Below, piece by piece: positions 1 through 5,547 of a DNA stretch of 24,102 nucleotides (its first letter is position 1; each line of letters starts with the position of its first letter). Source of the stretch: a virus; the IMG/VR virus record IMGVR_UViG_3300021964_008585, positions 1 to 24,102 of that record; one strand, 5' to 3'. The translations under genes were made by a program, and so were the position numbers. The notes beneath the pieces were generated by a model. That model saw nothing but the letters and a program-made list of their open reading frames with translations. It was not told where the DNA came from and searched no databases.

Positions 1-32
1 ACTAAAAACGATAGTAATATAATTTTATTCAT
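1..32 (-). CDS. N-terminus of a probably exported protein (partial)
   Basis: Only the first ten codons lie in the window, reading MNKIILLSFL, and the gene runs off the left edge. The start is supported by an AGGAG ribosome binding site at 39-43, six bases from the ATG. A lysine followed by a hydrophobic run is typical of a signal peptide or lipoprotein leader, so export is likely but unproven. It lies downstream of the tRNA cluster in the same direction. No function can be given. Confidence 0.55.
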   Translation of the reverse strand, partial: MNKIILLSFL

Positions 33-68
33 CAAAAGCTCCTGGGCACCACTTATTCTATTCTTTTA

Positions 69-88
69 CCTGAGGAATAAGACTCAGG
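69..88 (-). other. Hairpin downstream of tRNA-Trp
   Basis: CCTGAG and CTCAGG form a six-pair stem with an eight-base loop, 12 bases past the 3' end of the tRNA-Trp gene. There is no T-run after it in the direction of transcription, so it is unlikely to be a simple intrinsic terminator. It may help trimming of the tRNA precursor or protect the RNA end. Confidence 0.4.
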
Positions 89-99
89 ACTTTATTTAT

Positions 100-173
100 T
101 GGCAGAGGATGTAGGAGTCGAACCCACGCTCGCAGGGTTGGAGCCTGCTGTGCTACCGTAACACTTATCCTCT
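100..173 (-). tRNA. tRNA-Trp (CCA)
   Basis: Full cloverleaf on the minus strand: acceptor AGAGGAT pairs with ATCCTCT, the anticodon stem GCAGG/CCTGC closes the loop CTCCAAC with anticodon CCA, and the T-arm GTGGG-TTCGACT-CCTAC is intact. The discriminator is G, as usual for tRNA-Trp, and the CCA end is encoded. It is the last tRNA of the cluster. Confidence 0.95.
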
Positions 174-175
174 AC

Positions 176-251
176 TGGTACTCGGTGAGGGATTCGAACC
201 CCCGACAAACGCGTTATGAGCACGTGGTTCTAACCGCTGAACTAACCGAGT
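176..251 (-). tRNA. tRNA with CAU anticodon (Met elongator or Ile2)
   Basis: Cloverleaf with acceptor ACTCGGT/ACCGAGT, anticodon stem ACGTG/CGCGT around the loop CTCATAA (anticodon CAU), T-arm GGGGG-TTCGAAT-CCCTC, discriminator A and encoded CCA. The full first acceptor pair and the lack of three G-C pairs in the anticodon stem rule out an initiator tRNA. The short D-loop (AGCGGTTA) is closer to E. coli tRNA-Ile2, which reads AUA after lysidine modification, than to elongator tRNA-Met. The identity is not settled by sequence alone. Confidence 0.92.
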
Positions 252-256
252 ATACA

Positions 257-332
257 TGGCTGGGATGGAGGGGCTCGAACCCCCGACAGGGTGATTAACA
301 GTCACCTGCTCTACCAACTGAGCTACATCCCA
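257..332 (-). tRNA. tRNA-Asn (GUU)
   Basis: Acceptor TGGGATG/CATCCCA, anticodon stem GGTGA/TCACC with loop CTGTTAA (anticodon GUU), T-arm GGGGG-TTCGAGC-CCCTC, discriminator G and encoded CCA. All stems are complete. It lies five bases from its neighbours on each side, so the cluster is probably one precursor. Confidence 0.95.
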
Positions 333-336
333 ATCT

Positions 337-421
337 TGGTGCCCCCAGCGAGAGTCGAACTCGCACGGCCTAAGGCCCACGGATTTTAAGTCCGTTATGT
401 CTACCATTCCATCACAGGGGC
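337..421 (-). tRNA. tRNA-Leu (UAA)
   Basis: An 85-base class II tRNA: acceptor GCCCCTG/TGGGGGC, anticodon stem ACGGA/TCCGT with loop CTTAAAA (anticodon UAA), a long variable arm built on GGCC..GGCC, and T-arm GCGAG-TTCGACT-CTCGC. Discriminator A and CCA are encoded. It reads UUA, the Leu codon favoured in AT-rich phage genes. Confidence 0.95.
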
Positions 422-425
422 AAGT

Positions 426-499
426 TGGAGCGGGTACCCGGAATCGAACCGAGGTCTTTGGCTTGGAAGGCGATTGTAATACCATTATACTATACCCGC
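426..499 (-). tRNA. tRNA-Gly (UCC), weak anticodon stem
   Basis: Acceptor GCGGGTA/TACCCGC, loop CTTCCAA with anticodon UCC, T-arm CTCGG-TTCGATT-CCGGG, discriminator T and encoded CCA all match bacterial tRNA-Gly(UCC). The anticodon stem ATCGC/GCCAA has two non-pairs, A27-A43 and C29-C41, leaving only three pairs. The rest is intact, so it is called as a tRNA, but its decoding ability may be reduced. Confidence 0.85.
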
Positions 500-505
500 A
501 TTAAT

Positions 506-582
506 TGGCGATTCCGAGAGGATTCGAACCCCTGACCCATTGCTTAGAAGGCAATTGCTCTATCCAACTGAGCTACGGAACC
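506..582 (-). tRNA. tRNA-Arg (UCU)
   Basis: Acceptor GGTTCCG/CGGAATC with one G-U pair, D-arm GCTC..GAGC, anticodon stem ATTGC/GCAAT with loop CTTCTAA (anticodon UCU), T-arm AGGGG-TTCGAAT-CCTCT, discriminator G and encoded CCA. It reads AGA, a codon common in AT-rich phages. It is the first tRNA of the cluster and starts eight bases after the stop codon of the small gene upstream. Confidence 0.95.
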
Positions 583-589
583 ATTCATG

Positions 590-760
590 TTAACGATTAT
601 TATATTGCTGTTTGTTTGATTTTTCGAACTTACTTTTATTATAATCGTTTACTGCTTCTTGACGACGTTTCTCTCGAACCACTGGATCAAGTTGCTCATA
701 ACCTTTGATTCCCCAATCCTTTGCCCAAGCTGCAGTCATATCTACACTATGTTTACGCAT
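590..760 (-). CDS. Small hypothetical basic protein (56 aa)
   Basis: A 56-residue protein beginning MRKHSVDMTAAW and ending KQQYNNR. It is supported by an AGGAG ribosome binding site seven bases before the ATG and by a TAATG stop-start overlap with the gene upstream, which suggests coupled translation. The second half is highly charged and rich in Lys, Arg, Gln and Asn. No domain is recognised and there is no signal peptide or membrane segment. It is the last protein gene before the tRNA cluster and is probably transcribed with it. Confidence 0.7.
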   Translation of the reverse strand: MRKHSVDMTAAWAKDWGIKGYEQLDPVVREKRRQEAVNDYNKSKFEKSNKQQYNNR

Positions 761-972
761 TACATTACTCCTAATTTTTCATAAATCATTTCAACATCAG
801 CTTTAGCAGATTTAACAGTACGCCGGCGAAATGCAGATCGTCCTTTTACGTTAGCTACATATTGTTTACCTTCAGGTTTAATAAAACCCACTACCTGGTA
901 AAATTCATTAGTCATCTCATGATAAACGTAACCATTTTCATGACGATGCTGTTTCCATTTAACTTCCATCAT
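760..972 (-). CDS. Small hypothetical protein (70 aa)
   Basis: A 70-residue basic protein starting MMEVKWKQHRH. Its start overlaps the stop of the upstream gene as ATGA, and its stop overlaps the next start as TAATG, so it sits inside a coupled three-gene string. It has aromatic-rich stretches (YVYHEM, FYQVVGF) followed by a basic segment (RSAFRRRTVKSAK), which could bind nucleic acid. I do not recognise the family. The start could also be the second ATG, one codon later. Confidence 0.65.
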   Translation of the reverse strand: MMEVKWKQHRHENGYVYHEMTNEFYQVVGFIKPEGKQYVANVKGRSAFRRRTVKSAKADVEMIYEKLGVM

Positions 973-1181
973 AGACCTAATACCTTACTCACTTCTTTAT
1001 TAGAAGTAGGAAGCGATTTACCAGAACGTAACCACTCTTCTACTTGCTCAAAATAAAATGCAGCGTCATTATAACCTACACTCAATAATTCTTCCTTCGC
1101 AGTACGAAAAAAAGACACTTGCGCCATACCGTCCATAGAAGTCATAGACGCAGGCTTAGATTTAGCAGAACGCTGGAACAT
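969..1181 (-). CDS. Small hypothetical protein (70 aa)
   Basis: A 70-residue protein starting MFQRSAKSKPAS, first gene of a short coupled string leading to the tRNAs. The middle (TAKEELLSVGYNDAAFYFEQ) is probably helical. An AAGG element lies about 12 bases before the ATG, a rather long spacing. A TATAAT-like box at 1216-1221 lies upstream without a clear -35, so a local promoter is possible but weak. No family is recognised. Confidence 0.65.
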   Translation of the reverse strand: MFQRSAKSKPASMTSMDGMAQVSFFRTAKEELLSVGYNDAAFYFEQVEEWLRSGKSLPTSNKEVSKVLGL

Positions 1182-1224
1182 AATTTACACACCTTAAACT
1201 ATTTCAGATACTTATATTATAGGA

Positions 1225-1599
1225 TTATTTTGAAAGTTTTTGTATTGCTTCTGAATTTTTTCTAATTTGTTCGCCGTTAGCATGCGGAGTTGCGTCAATA
1301 ATAACCTTCTCTAATTTTAAAGAATTGATTCTATCATTATAGACATAACGCCAATGGTAGCTTCCATCAGGTTTGTGAATACCAAAGACTGTTTCTTTTG
1401 TACCAACTTTAACGACTAAGCCAGGCATTCCATCCACGATGACTTTATCACCTTCTTTGAATTGACCTGACCACTTGAACTGAAGGCCTTTAGCAATACC
1501 TGTAGCTACATCTTTAATAATTAGAGTTACTATTAAAGATGTTAACACCACGAATAATGGTGTTAACAATTCTGCTACATCTAAACCAATCTGTTCCAT
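1225..1599 (-). CDS. Single-helix membrane protein with MscS-like beta segment
   Basis: A 124-residue protein. Residues about 10-29 are a strong membrane helix (LLTPLFVVLTSLIVTLII), followed by a Gly/Ala-containing amphipathic stretch (KDVATGIAKGLQF). Residues 45-75 (GQFKEGDKVIVDG, then GLVVKVGTKETVFGI) follow the pattern of the pore helix-to-beta-domain junction in MscS-family mechanosensitive channels, where F..GD.I..G..G.V..I....T is typical. MscS itself is much longer, so this would be a minimal pore-plus-beta unit. There is no Shine-Dalgarno; the start is three bases after the upstream stop, so coupling is likely. Family placement is from memory of the motif. It could instead be an unrelated membrane-anchored beta-barrel domain. 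Confidence 0.7.
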   Translation of the reverse strand: MEQIGLDVAELLTPLFVVLTSLIVTLIIKDVATGIAKGLQFKWSGQFKEGDKVIVDGMPGLVVKVGTKETVFGIHKPDGSYHWRYVYNDRINSLKLEKVIIDATPHANGEQIRKNSEAIQKLSK

Positions 1600-1602
1600 A
1601 CA

Positions 1603-1980
1603 CTATTTATTAAATTGAAGCGTATATTGGCGACCTTCATGTGTGAATGTTACTGTGGAATGAGAGTAAATAGTTTTTTGCTCTTCTTCATAACGTGTCT
1701 CTACATTACATTTAGGGCCTTTATTACGTTCTGTATTATAAACCCCGCCAAGAAAAGCACCTAAAGCACCGCCATTTTTTTCACCCGGTACATTATTACC
1801 GATAGCACCACCAACAATAGCACCTTCAATAAAGCTTTCAATTCCTGATTTACTACTTCCTTGAGTACATACTTCTACAGTATACGGCTTTTTAACAATA
1901 ACTGTTTTATAATGATCACGGGTTGCTTCTGCCATTGCAGGTGTTGAAATCAACATTGCGGCTATAATAAACTTTTTCAT
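1603..1980 (-). CDS. Exported glycine-zipper protein
   Basis: A 125-residue protein with a clear Sec signal peptide (MKKFIIAAMLISTPAMA, cleavage after AMA at residue 17) and no lipobox cysteine. Residues about 50-80 form a glycine zipper (EGAIVGGAIGNN, then GGALGAFLGGVYN) like the 2TM glycine-zipper domain of the Rickettsia 17 kDa antigen and SlyB-type envelope proteins. The C-terminal part is soluble and has two cysteines in total in the mature chain. A strong GGAGG site lies five bases before the ATG, and the start overlaps the upstream stop as ATGA. An envelope location during infection is likely. The role (superinfection exclusion, lysis, envelope stability) is not shown by the sequence. 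Confidence 0.85.
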   Translation of the reverse strand: MKKFIIAAMLISTPAMAEATRDHYKTVIVKKPYTVEVCTQGSSKSGIESFIEGAIVGGAIGNNVPGEKNGGALGAFLGGVYNTERNKGPKCNVETRYEEEQKTIYSHSTVTFTHEGRQYTLQFNK

Positions 1981-2924
1981 GCTGCCTCCGCATATTCTAC
2001 AGCTTTTTTCACTGCTTCAATTTTTTTAACGCGAGTTGCACCGTACCAGATAGAGTTAAGACGAGTATCTCCTGCTCTACCTAATTGATGATCTGTTACA
2101 TAAGTTACAGCATTTAGAGCTGACCACCATGTTCCACGAGCAAACTCTGCGCCTGGTTGTGTATCAATAACATCGTAAGCCATTTGAGCTGAACGTGTAA
2201 GTTTGTCATCTTTCTTAGATTCACCAAACACTTCCTGCAAGAACATTTTAAACTGTTCATCAGAAATATTCTTAGATCCTAAGAACTGAGCTGTCTCTTT
2301 ATATTCATCCATATGCTTAGATGCAAGACCAAGAACTTGCTTTACACCTTCTGGCTCAAACTCTTTGCGATGGTTTAGCTTGACAGCATTTTGTACTGCT
2401 TGACCAAGCGAAAGTGTAAGAGTATTATTACATACTACACGTACTGGTGTAAAACGAATATCGACTGCTTGACCAAACTTATGAGGGTTAGAGAAAAGCA
2501 AAAAGCCTTCTACTTTATCACCATTAAACAACTCGAAGTCGGATGCAATCTTTGCTAGAGCCCATACACGTTTACCGTCAAACAGTGAACCAGCTGTATG
2601 CATTGACATTTGACCAGTCTTACAAAATGAATCAAAGAACTTGAATGCTTCAATATTTTGCACTGGATTCCAATCAACACCTACGATGTCTAGAAGTCGT
2701 TCGTCAGATTCACGAACAAGAGCTTGCTTACCTTCTACTTTTTTATCGCTAAACCTACCATAATACATATCAACTTTCTTAACATTCCAGTCAAGTCCAG
2801 CTGCTACCATCATTTCTTGAGGAGTCACACCCTCTTCAAGTTCGACACCCAAGCCGTGCCAAGGAGTCTTACCTACATAAGCCATTTGAGCTTGACCGTC
2901 TACCATTTCTAACATATGCGCCAT
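1977..2924 (-). CDS. DUF932 / TIGR03299 phage-plasmid-like protein
   Basis: A 315-residue protein that fits the DUF932 family (TIGR03299, 'phage/plasmid-like protein'). Hallmarks are the N-terminal KTPWHGLGVELEEG, the central RFTPVRVVCNNTLTLSLG, and the C-terminal GTWWSALNAVTYVTDHQLGR. Length is normal for the family and no part is missing. The family is common on phages and plasmids; its biochemical role is unknown. The start is supported by GGAG seven bases before the ATG, and a promoter-like element lies just upstream. It is probably the first gene of a unit that continues through the exported and membrane proteins downstream. Confidence 0.88.
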   Translation of the reverse strand: MAHMLEMVDGQAQMAYVGKTPWHGLGVELEEGVTPQEMMVAAGLDWNVKKVDMYYGRFSDKKVEGKQALVRESDERLLDIVGVDWNPVQNIEAFKFFDSFCKTGQMSMHTAGSLFDGKRVWALAKIASDFELFNGDKVEGFLLFSNPHKFGQAVDIRFTPVRVVCNNTLTLSLGQAVQNAVKLNHRKEFEPEGVKQVLGLASKHMDEYKETAQFLGSKNISDEQFKMFLQEVFGESKKDDKLTRSAQMAYDVIDTQPGAEFARGTWWSALNAVTYVTDHQLGRAGDTRLNSIWYGATRVKKIEAVKKAVEYAEAA

Positions 2925-2951
2925 TTACATCTCCATTTCAATTACATACTT

Positions 2952-2980
2952 ATTATAACAACAAGTTTATAAAAGTTCTT
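2952..2980 (-). promoter_or_regulatory. Promoter with AAGAACTT box, for the DUF932 gene
   Basis: On the minus strand TATAAT (2952-2957) is preceded by AAGAACTT (2973-2980) with a 15-base spacer, 28 bases upstream of the DUF932 start codon. The same box, spacing and -10 recur upstream of uvsY at 22564-22592. A -30 box plus TATAAT is the layout of T4 middle promoters (MotA box), but the box sequence differs, so the regulator is unknown. Confidence 0.55.
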
Positions 2981-3286
2981 CTAACCCCAATCTTTTTTAT
3001 CTTCTTCATTATCCCAACCGTATTTGTAAGCTGCGATTTCTAATTTAGTCATACTATCTTTAGTTACTATAAAGCCTTTATTAGTACCTTCTGGCCAAAA
3101 GTGCGGGTTATACATTCGACCATAATAACGATCAGCTGACCCTCTATCTTGCGGAGATCCGTGTTTAGGTATTTTTGTTTTATTGATAATACCATAAATC
3201 TCTCTATTGATAATGTTAAAAGGGTTAACAAGATTCCCAAACATCTCTACACCACCGCTATGCGTATCATAATCAAACTCAGACAT
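2981..3286 (-). CDS. Conserved-looking small phage protein (101 aa)
   Basis: A 101-residue protein starting MSEFDYDTHSG. This start is preferred over an in-frame ATG 17 codons upstream because GGAG lies five bases before it and because the upstream residues overlap the neighbour. The core (SPQDRGSADRYYGRMYNPHFWPEG, seen in two parts as DRGSADRYYGR and NPHFWPEG) resembles, from memory, a short family common in marine T4-like phages that ends in a KDWG-type tail, as here. No enzyme motif is visible. It starts with an eight-base overlap with the gene upstream. Function unknown. Confidence 0.75.
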   Translation of the reverse strand: MSEFDYDTHSGGVEMFGNLVNPFNIINREIYGIINKTKIPKHGSPQDRGSADRYYGRMYNPHFWPEGTNKGFIVTKDSMTKLEIAAYKYGWDNEEDKKDWG

Positions 3287-3488
3287 ATTGACTCCAATAA
3301 CTATCCCACAATTCGTTAATATAGTCAATCTTTTCATTAGTCGACATATGACTAATAAGCTTCATACAATCACCGTTAACAAGATTAAGCATTAGCTCCT
3401 CTACATGCTCACAACCTTTAATACGAACGGATACCTCGTCAATAAATTGCTCTTCTAGATCCATCATATACGCTTTCATTTTACCCAT
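3279..3488 (-). CDS. Small hypothetical protein (69 aa)
   Basis: A 69-residue, mostly helical, acidic protein. I place the start at MGKMKAYMMDLEEQF because AAAGGG lies nine bases upstream. An alternative start three codons later (MKAYMM, 3479) has only a GGG four bases away. A longer version starting at 3542 would overlap the upstream gene by more than 60 bases and is unlikely. It overlaps the next gene by eight bases. Repeated Leu, Val and Ile positions (VEELMLNLVNG, KLISHM) suggest a helical bundle. No family is recognised. Confidence 0.6.
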   Translation of the reverse strand: MGKMKAYMMDLEEQFIDEVSVRIKGCEHVEELMLNLVNGDCMKLISHMSTNEKIDYINELWDSYWSQYV

Positions 3489-3786
3489 TTGCACAAACCC
3501 TTTCAATATGAGCTTCAATTTTTTCGTCAGTCCAGGCTTCAAAATCTAAAGACCTAGCATATGATTTACTTACACGATCTGCAGTTATATAATATGCTGA
3601 CTCTTCTAGTTCAATACGCTTATACTCAGCAAGAGTACCTGAAGGTACACGCTGAGACCAATACTTAATCTCAGTAGCAGCAGGCATCATCCCCATAAAG
3701 CAACCAGGCTGCTTAGAGAACTCTTCTGCTTCTGCGCGCTGAGCGTTAATCAAATTTACCAAACCTTGATCTAAAGTATAAGTCAT
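3481..3786 (-). CDS. Hypothetical protein (101 aa) behind a strong promoter
   Basis: A 101-residue soluble protein starting MTYTLDQGLVNLINAQRAEAEEF. The start has GGAG six bases upstream, and a consensus-like sigma70 promoter at 3812-3840 lies 26 bases from the start codon. This makes it the first gene of a probable early unit with the two short genes that follow. No catalytic motif, signal peptide or membrane helix is visible. Such small genes behind strong early promoters often encode host-takeover proteins, which is an inference from position only. Confidence 0.75.
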   Translation of the reverse strand: MTYTLDQGLVNLINAQRAEAEEFSKQPGCFMGMMPAATEIKYWSQRVPSGTLAEYKRIELEESAYYITADRVSKSYARSLDFEAWTDEKIEAHIERVCANG

Positions 3787-3795
3787 ATCTATCTC

Positions 3796-3853
3796 CTCAT
3801 TCTATACATATATTATATACTACTTTTTAGCAAAGTGCAACTAAAAAAGGGCT
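3796..3853 (-). repeat. 58-base promoter cassette, copy A
   Basis: Direct repeat of 4240-4297. The outer 25 bases (3796-3820) and inner 16 bases (3838-3853) are identical in the two copies, and the 17 bases between match at about 10 places with no length change. The repeat covers the -35, the -10, the start region and an upstream GCCC-T6 element. Confidence 0.9.
3812..3840 (-). promoter_or_regulatory. Sigma70-type promoter, copy A
   Basis: Minus-strand TTGCAC (3835-3840), a 17-base spacer, then TATAAT (3812-3817). This is close to the bacterial consensus with ideal spacing and probably drives the 101-aa gene from 3786 early in infection with unmodified host polymerase. A GCCCTTTTTTAG element just upstream is shared with copy B. 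Confidence 0.85.
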
Positions 3854-4224
3854 TAGACTGCAACTTTTACATAATAAGTTGAAGATTCTTCATAATAACC
3901 TTCAATGTAAACATCAAAATGTTCGATAGTTTCAAAGTCTGAAAAAGCATACTCAGTAGCAAACTCTAAATCTTCTTCATCTTCCATATCGATAAGAGTA
4001 GATGATAGAAGAATTTCTTTAACTTCTTCTAATGTCTTTACAGGAAAAGTATCAGTCAAATCTGAGTTAGCGACCATATCATAATCATCGAGTTCACCAC
4101 GACAACCAATATCTAAAGAATACACACCAGATTCTTTAAAGATAGAAGTGTCTACATTAGGAAACACATCTTCTACTTGTAAAGGTGTCATTTGAGTTAG
4201 CATCTCGATTTTGATATTTTTCAT
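3853..4224 (-). CDS. Strongly acidic small protein (123 aa)
   Basis: A 123-residue protein with about 30 Asp/Glu against 7 Lys/Arg by my count, so a net charge near -23. The acidic residues are spread through the chain with a peak around residues 79-113 (DMEDEEDLEF and IEGYYEESST). It has its own near-consensus promoter and an AAGGA site six bases before the ATG. Size, charge and early-type expression resemble DNA-mimic anti-restriction proteins such as T7 Ocr, but there is no sequence evidence of kinship. It could equally be an ordinary acidic binding protein. No membrane segment or signal peptide is seen. Confidence 0.8.
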   Translation of the reverse strand: MKNIKIEMLTQMTPLQVEDVFPNVDTSIFKESGVYSLDIGCRGELDDYDMVANSDLTDTFPVKTLEEVKEILLSSTLIDMEDEEDLEFATEYAFSDFETIEHFDVYIEGYYEESSTYYVKVAV

Positions 4225-4239
4225 AACTTTTCCTTTTTT

Positions 4240-4297
4240 CTCATTCTATACATATATTATATACACTTTTTTACCAAAAATCAACTAAAAAAGGGCT
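4240..4297 (-). repeat. 58-base promoter cassette, copy B
   Basis: Second copy of the cassette at 3796-3853, with identical outer 25 bases (4240-4264) and inner 16 bases (4282-4297). Differences are confined to the spacer and -35. The conserved part after the -10 (GTATAGAATGAG on the minus strand) lies in the transcribed leader. Confidence 0.9.
4256..4284 (-). promoter_or_regulatory. Sigma70-type promoter, copy B
   Basis: Minus-strand TTGATT (4279-4284), a 17-base spacer, then TATAAT (4256-4261), 31 bases upstream of the acidic-protein start codon. The -35 is weaker than in copy A. Spacing and flanks are the same. Confidence 0.8.
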
Positions 4298-4314
4298 CTA
4301 GAGTTATAATGAAA

Positions 4315-4527
4315 TCAAGTAGTTACGATTTTCATGTCCTTTTTTTTCAGATTTTCTTCTGTAACATTAGGTACATCTAACATAGCTTCTTCTCTTGTTA
4401 GGTAAGGTCCAACAGAACCATGTACATAAGGACTACCAGCAGCATCAAATAAGATACCAACAAGCTCATATGCTTCAGTTGTTGAAAAAATAGGCCAGAT
4501 CTCTAAATGTAGTTTTCTTTGACCCAT
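4315..4527 (-). CDS. Small hypothetical protein (70 aa)
   Basis: A 70-residue protein starting MGQRKLHLEIWPIF, overlapping the end of the glycosyltransferase gene upstream by 25 bases in another frame. There is no good Shine-Dalgarno, so translation probably depends on coupling. A shorter form from a non-ATG codon is possible. The core (YELVGILFDAAGSPYVHG) looks like strands and turns. It is the last gene of the long glycan operon. No family is recognised. Confidence 0.55.
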   Translation of the reverse strand: MGQRKLHLEIWPIFSTTEAYELVGILFDAAGSPYVHGSVGPYLTREEAMLDVPNVTEENLKKKDMKIVTT

Positions 4528-5204
4528 TTTACATCATCTATGATTTCTTCTGGGTTTGGTTCCCCATGGAAAACACACACTTTTCCACCGTTGGGAATCT
4601 CTCTACCAAACATTTGAGAACGATCACCGGCGTGTTTGCCTCTGTGGACCCCTTTTTTATAAGACCACAACCACTCGTCAGGAAAAGCGTTAAGAAAATC
4701 AGGATAGTAGTTACAGTAGTGTGAAATAACATTCTGATCGCCGAAAAAATGGATTTGTTTTTGATAGTCTTTCCAAGTCTTCCTGTTATTTATATAGTGC
4801 TTGTAAATGCTCGCACTTTGTCGCGAATTAAATCTAAGAACTGACGAGTTATACTCTTTCCCTGGTAAAAGTCCGTTATCTGGTCTGATAAAATCTCTCG
4901 TAATACCAAACGAAGGATGGTCAAAAAAACAATCGATATTGTCAACAATAACAACATCAAGATCAAAATATAAAAATTCTCCATCAGGAAGCACTCCAGG
5001 GTTAAACATCTGAAGTTTGTTCCACCATCCTACTTCATCCGTATTAAGTTCTACTGTCTTGTAATTGGGGTATCTATCAACTTGGTCAGTTAACACATAA
5101 AAGTTAAAATCTTTTGTTGTATTACGTTTCACCATATTGTATATACGGTGTGTGTAATTTACACCATACTTTGTACCCCAGTTTACACAAACTACATTAT
5201 TCAT
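4503..5204 (-). CDS. GT-A type glycosyltransferase with DLD motif
   Basis: A 233-residue cytosolic protein. Residues 76-92 (EFLYFDLDVVIVDNID) hold the metal and nucleotide-sugar binding DxD motif (D81, D83) in a hydrophobic strand, as in GT8-like folds. NSSVLRF around residue 120 and VFHGEPNP near the C-terminus, with the histidine expected to bind metal or phosphate, complete the GT-A pattern. The sugar donor and acceptor cannot be told. It overlaps the adjacent cytidylyltransferase gene by eight bases and is the last clear enzyme of the operon. Confidence 0.82.
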   Translation of the reverse strand: MNNVVCVNWGTKYGVNYTHRIYNMVKRNTTKDFNFYVLTDQVDRYPNYKTVELNTDEVGWWNKLQMFNPGVLPDGEFLYFDLDVVIVDNIDCFFDHPSFGITRDFIRPDNGLLPGKEYNSSVLRFNSRQSASIYKHYINNRKTWKDYQKQIHFFGDQNVISHYCNYYPDFLNAFPDEWLWSYKKGVHRGKHAGDRSQMFGREIPNGGKVCVFHGEPNPEEIIDDVKWVKENYI

Positions 5205-5547
5205 TTCTTATCCTTGTTGCTGATATATTTTCAACACTCGAATCAAATCTTATTTCTTCTATTTTATAACCAACATCTCTACCATAACATATATTTGTAA
5301 TATTTGGAACACTGATAATAGTATAACAATCGGTGGTGATATCTTCTGCGGTCAATTTCTCTACTATATGCATGACTCTTTCATTTATATCATAAGGATT
5401 ATCACTATCACGATAAGTTGTTCTTAGCATTATAACAACTTGACCGGTTTTTTCTAGTGATTTTTTGAATAATGCTGTGTGACCCGCATGCCAAGGCTGG
5501 AATCGTCCTAACATCTGAGCTGTGGGTTTACCCCAATCAAACGCCAT
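5197..5547 (-). CDS. Short cytidylyltransferase-like nucleotidyltransferase
   Basis: A 116-residue protein of the HxGH nucleotidyltransferase superfamily. GRFQPWHAGH (residues 14-23) is the nucleotide-binding motif and ISATRIR (108-114) is the second conserved motif. These two parts match the NMN adenylyltransferase / cytidylyltransferase type. The middle is shorter than in cellular enzymes, but VPNITNICYGRDVGY is, from memory, typical of short versions in LPS-like gene clusters of marine T4-like phages. Substrate unknown. In this operon, activation of a phosphorylated sugar or alditol is more likely than NAD synthesis. It overlaps both neighbours (11 and 8 bases). Confidence 0.82.
   Translation of the reverse strand: MAFDWGKPTAQMLGRFQPWHAGHTALFKKSLEKTGQVVIMLRTTYRDSDNPYDINERVMHIVEKLTAEDITTDCYTIISVPNITNICYGRDVGYKIEEIRFDSSVENISATRIRNE

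Noticed and set aside
165-485. Open reading across the tRNA cluster
   Set aside because: It spans four tRNA genes with complete cloverleaves, so it is not a protein gene.
100-582. CRISPR array or phage attachment site at the tRNA cluster
   Set aside because: The spaced similar elements are the tRNA T-arms. No repeated spacer structure, integrase gene or duplicated tRNA 3' end is present.
3843-3852. GCCC followed by six Ts after the acidic-protein gene, with a second copy at 4287-4296, read as terminators
   Set aside because: No GC-rich stem precedes the T-run in either copy. The element is better seen as part of the repeated promoter cassette.
3481-4527. Toxin-antitoxin pair among the small genes
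   Set aside because: No toxin or antitoxin fold is recognisable, and the genes have separate promoters rather than one coupled pair.
4538-4732. Minus-strand reading in another frame of the glycosyltransferase with a lipobox-like LTSGC, and a second hydrophobic one at 4790-4984
   Set aside because: No ribosome binding site, fully embedded in a real gene, and hydrophobic shadows are common in this base composition. An embedded lipoprotein is not excluded but not supported.
4787-4794. Minus-strand TATAAATA inside the glycosyltransferase gene, and another at 14822-14829
   Set aside because: These match the late promoter consensus but lie inside genes in AT-rich sequence, so chance is likely without transcript data.
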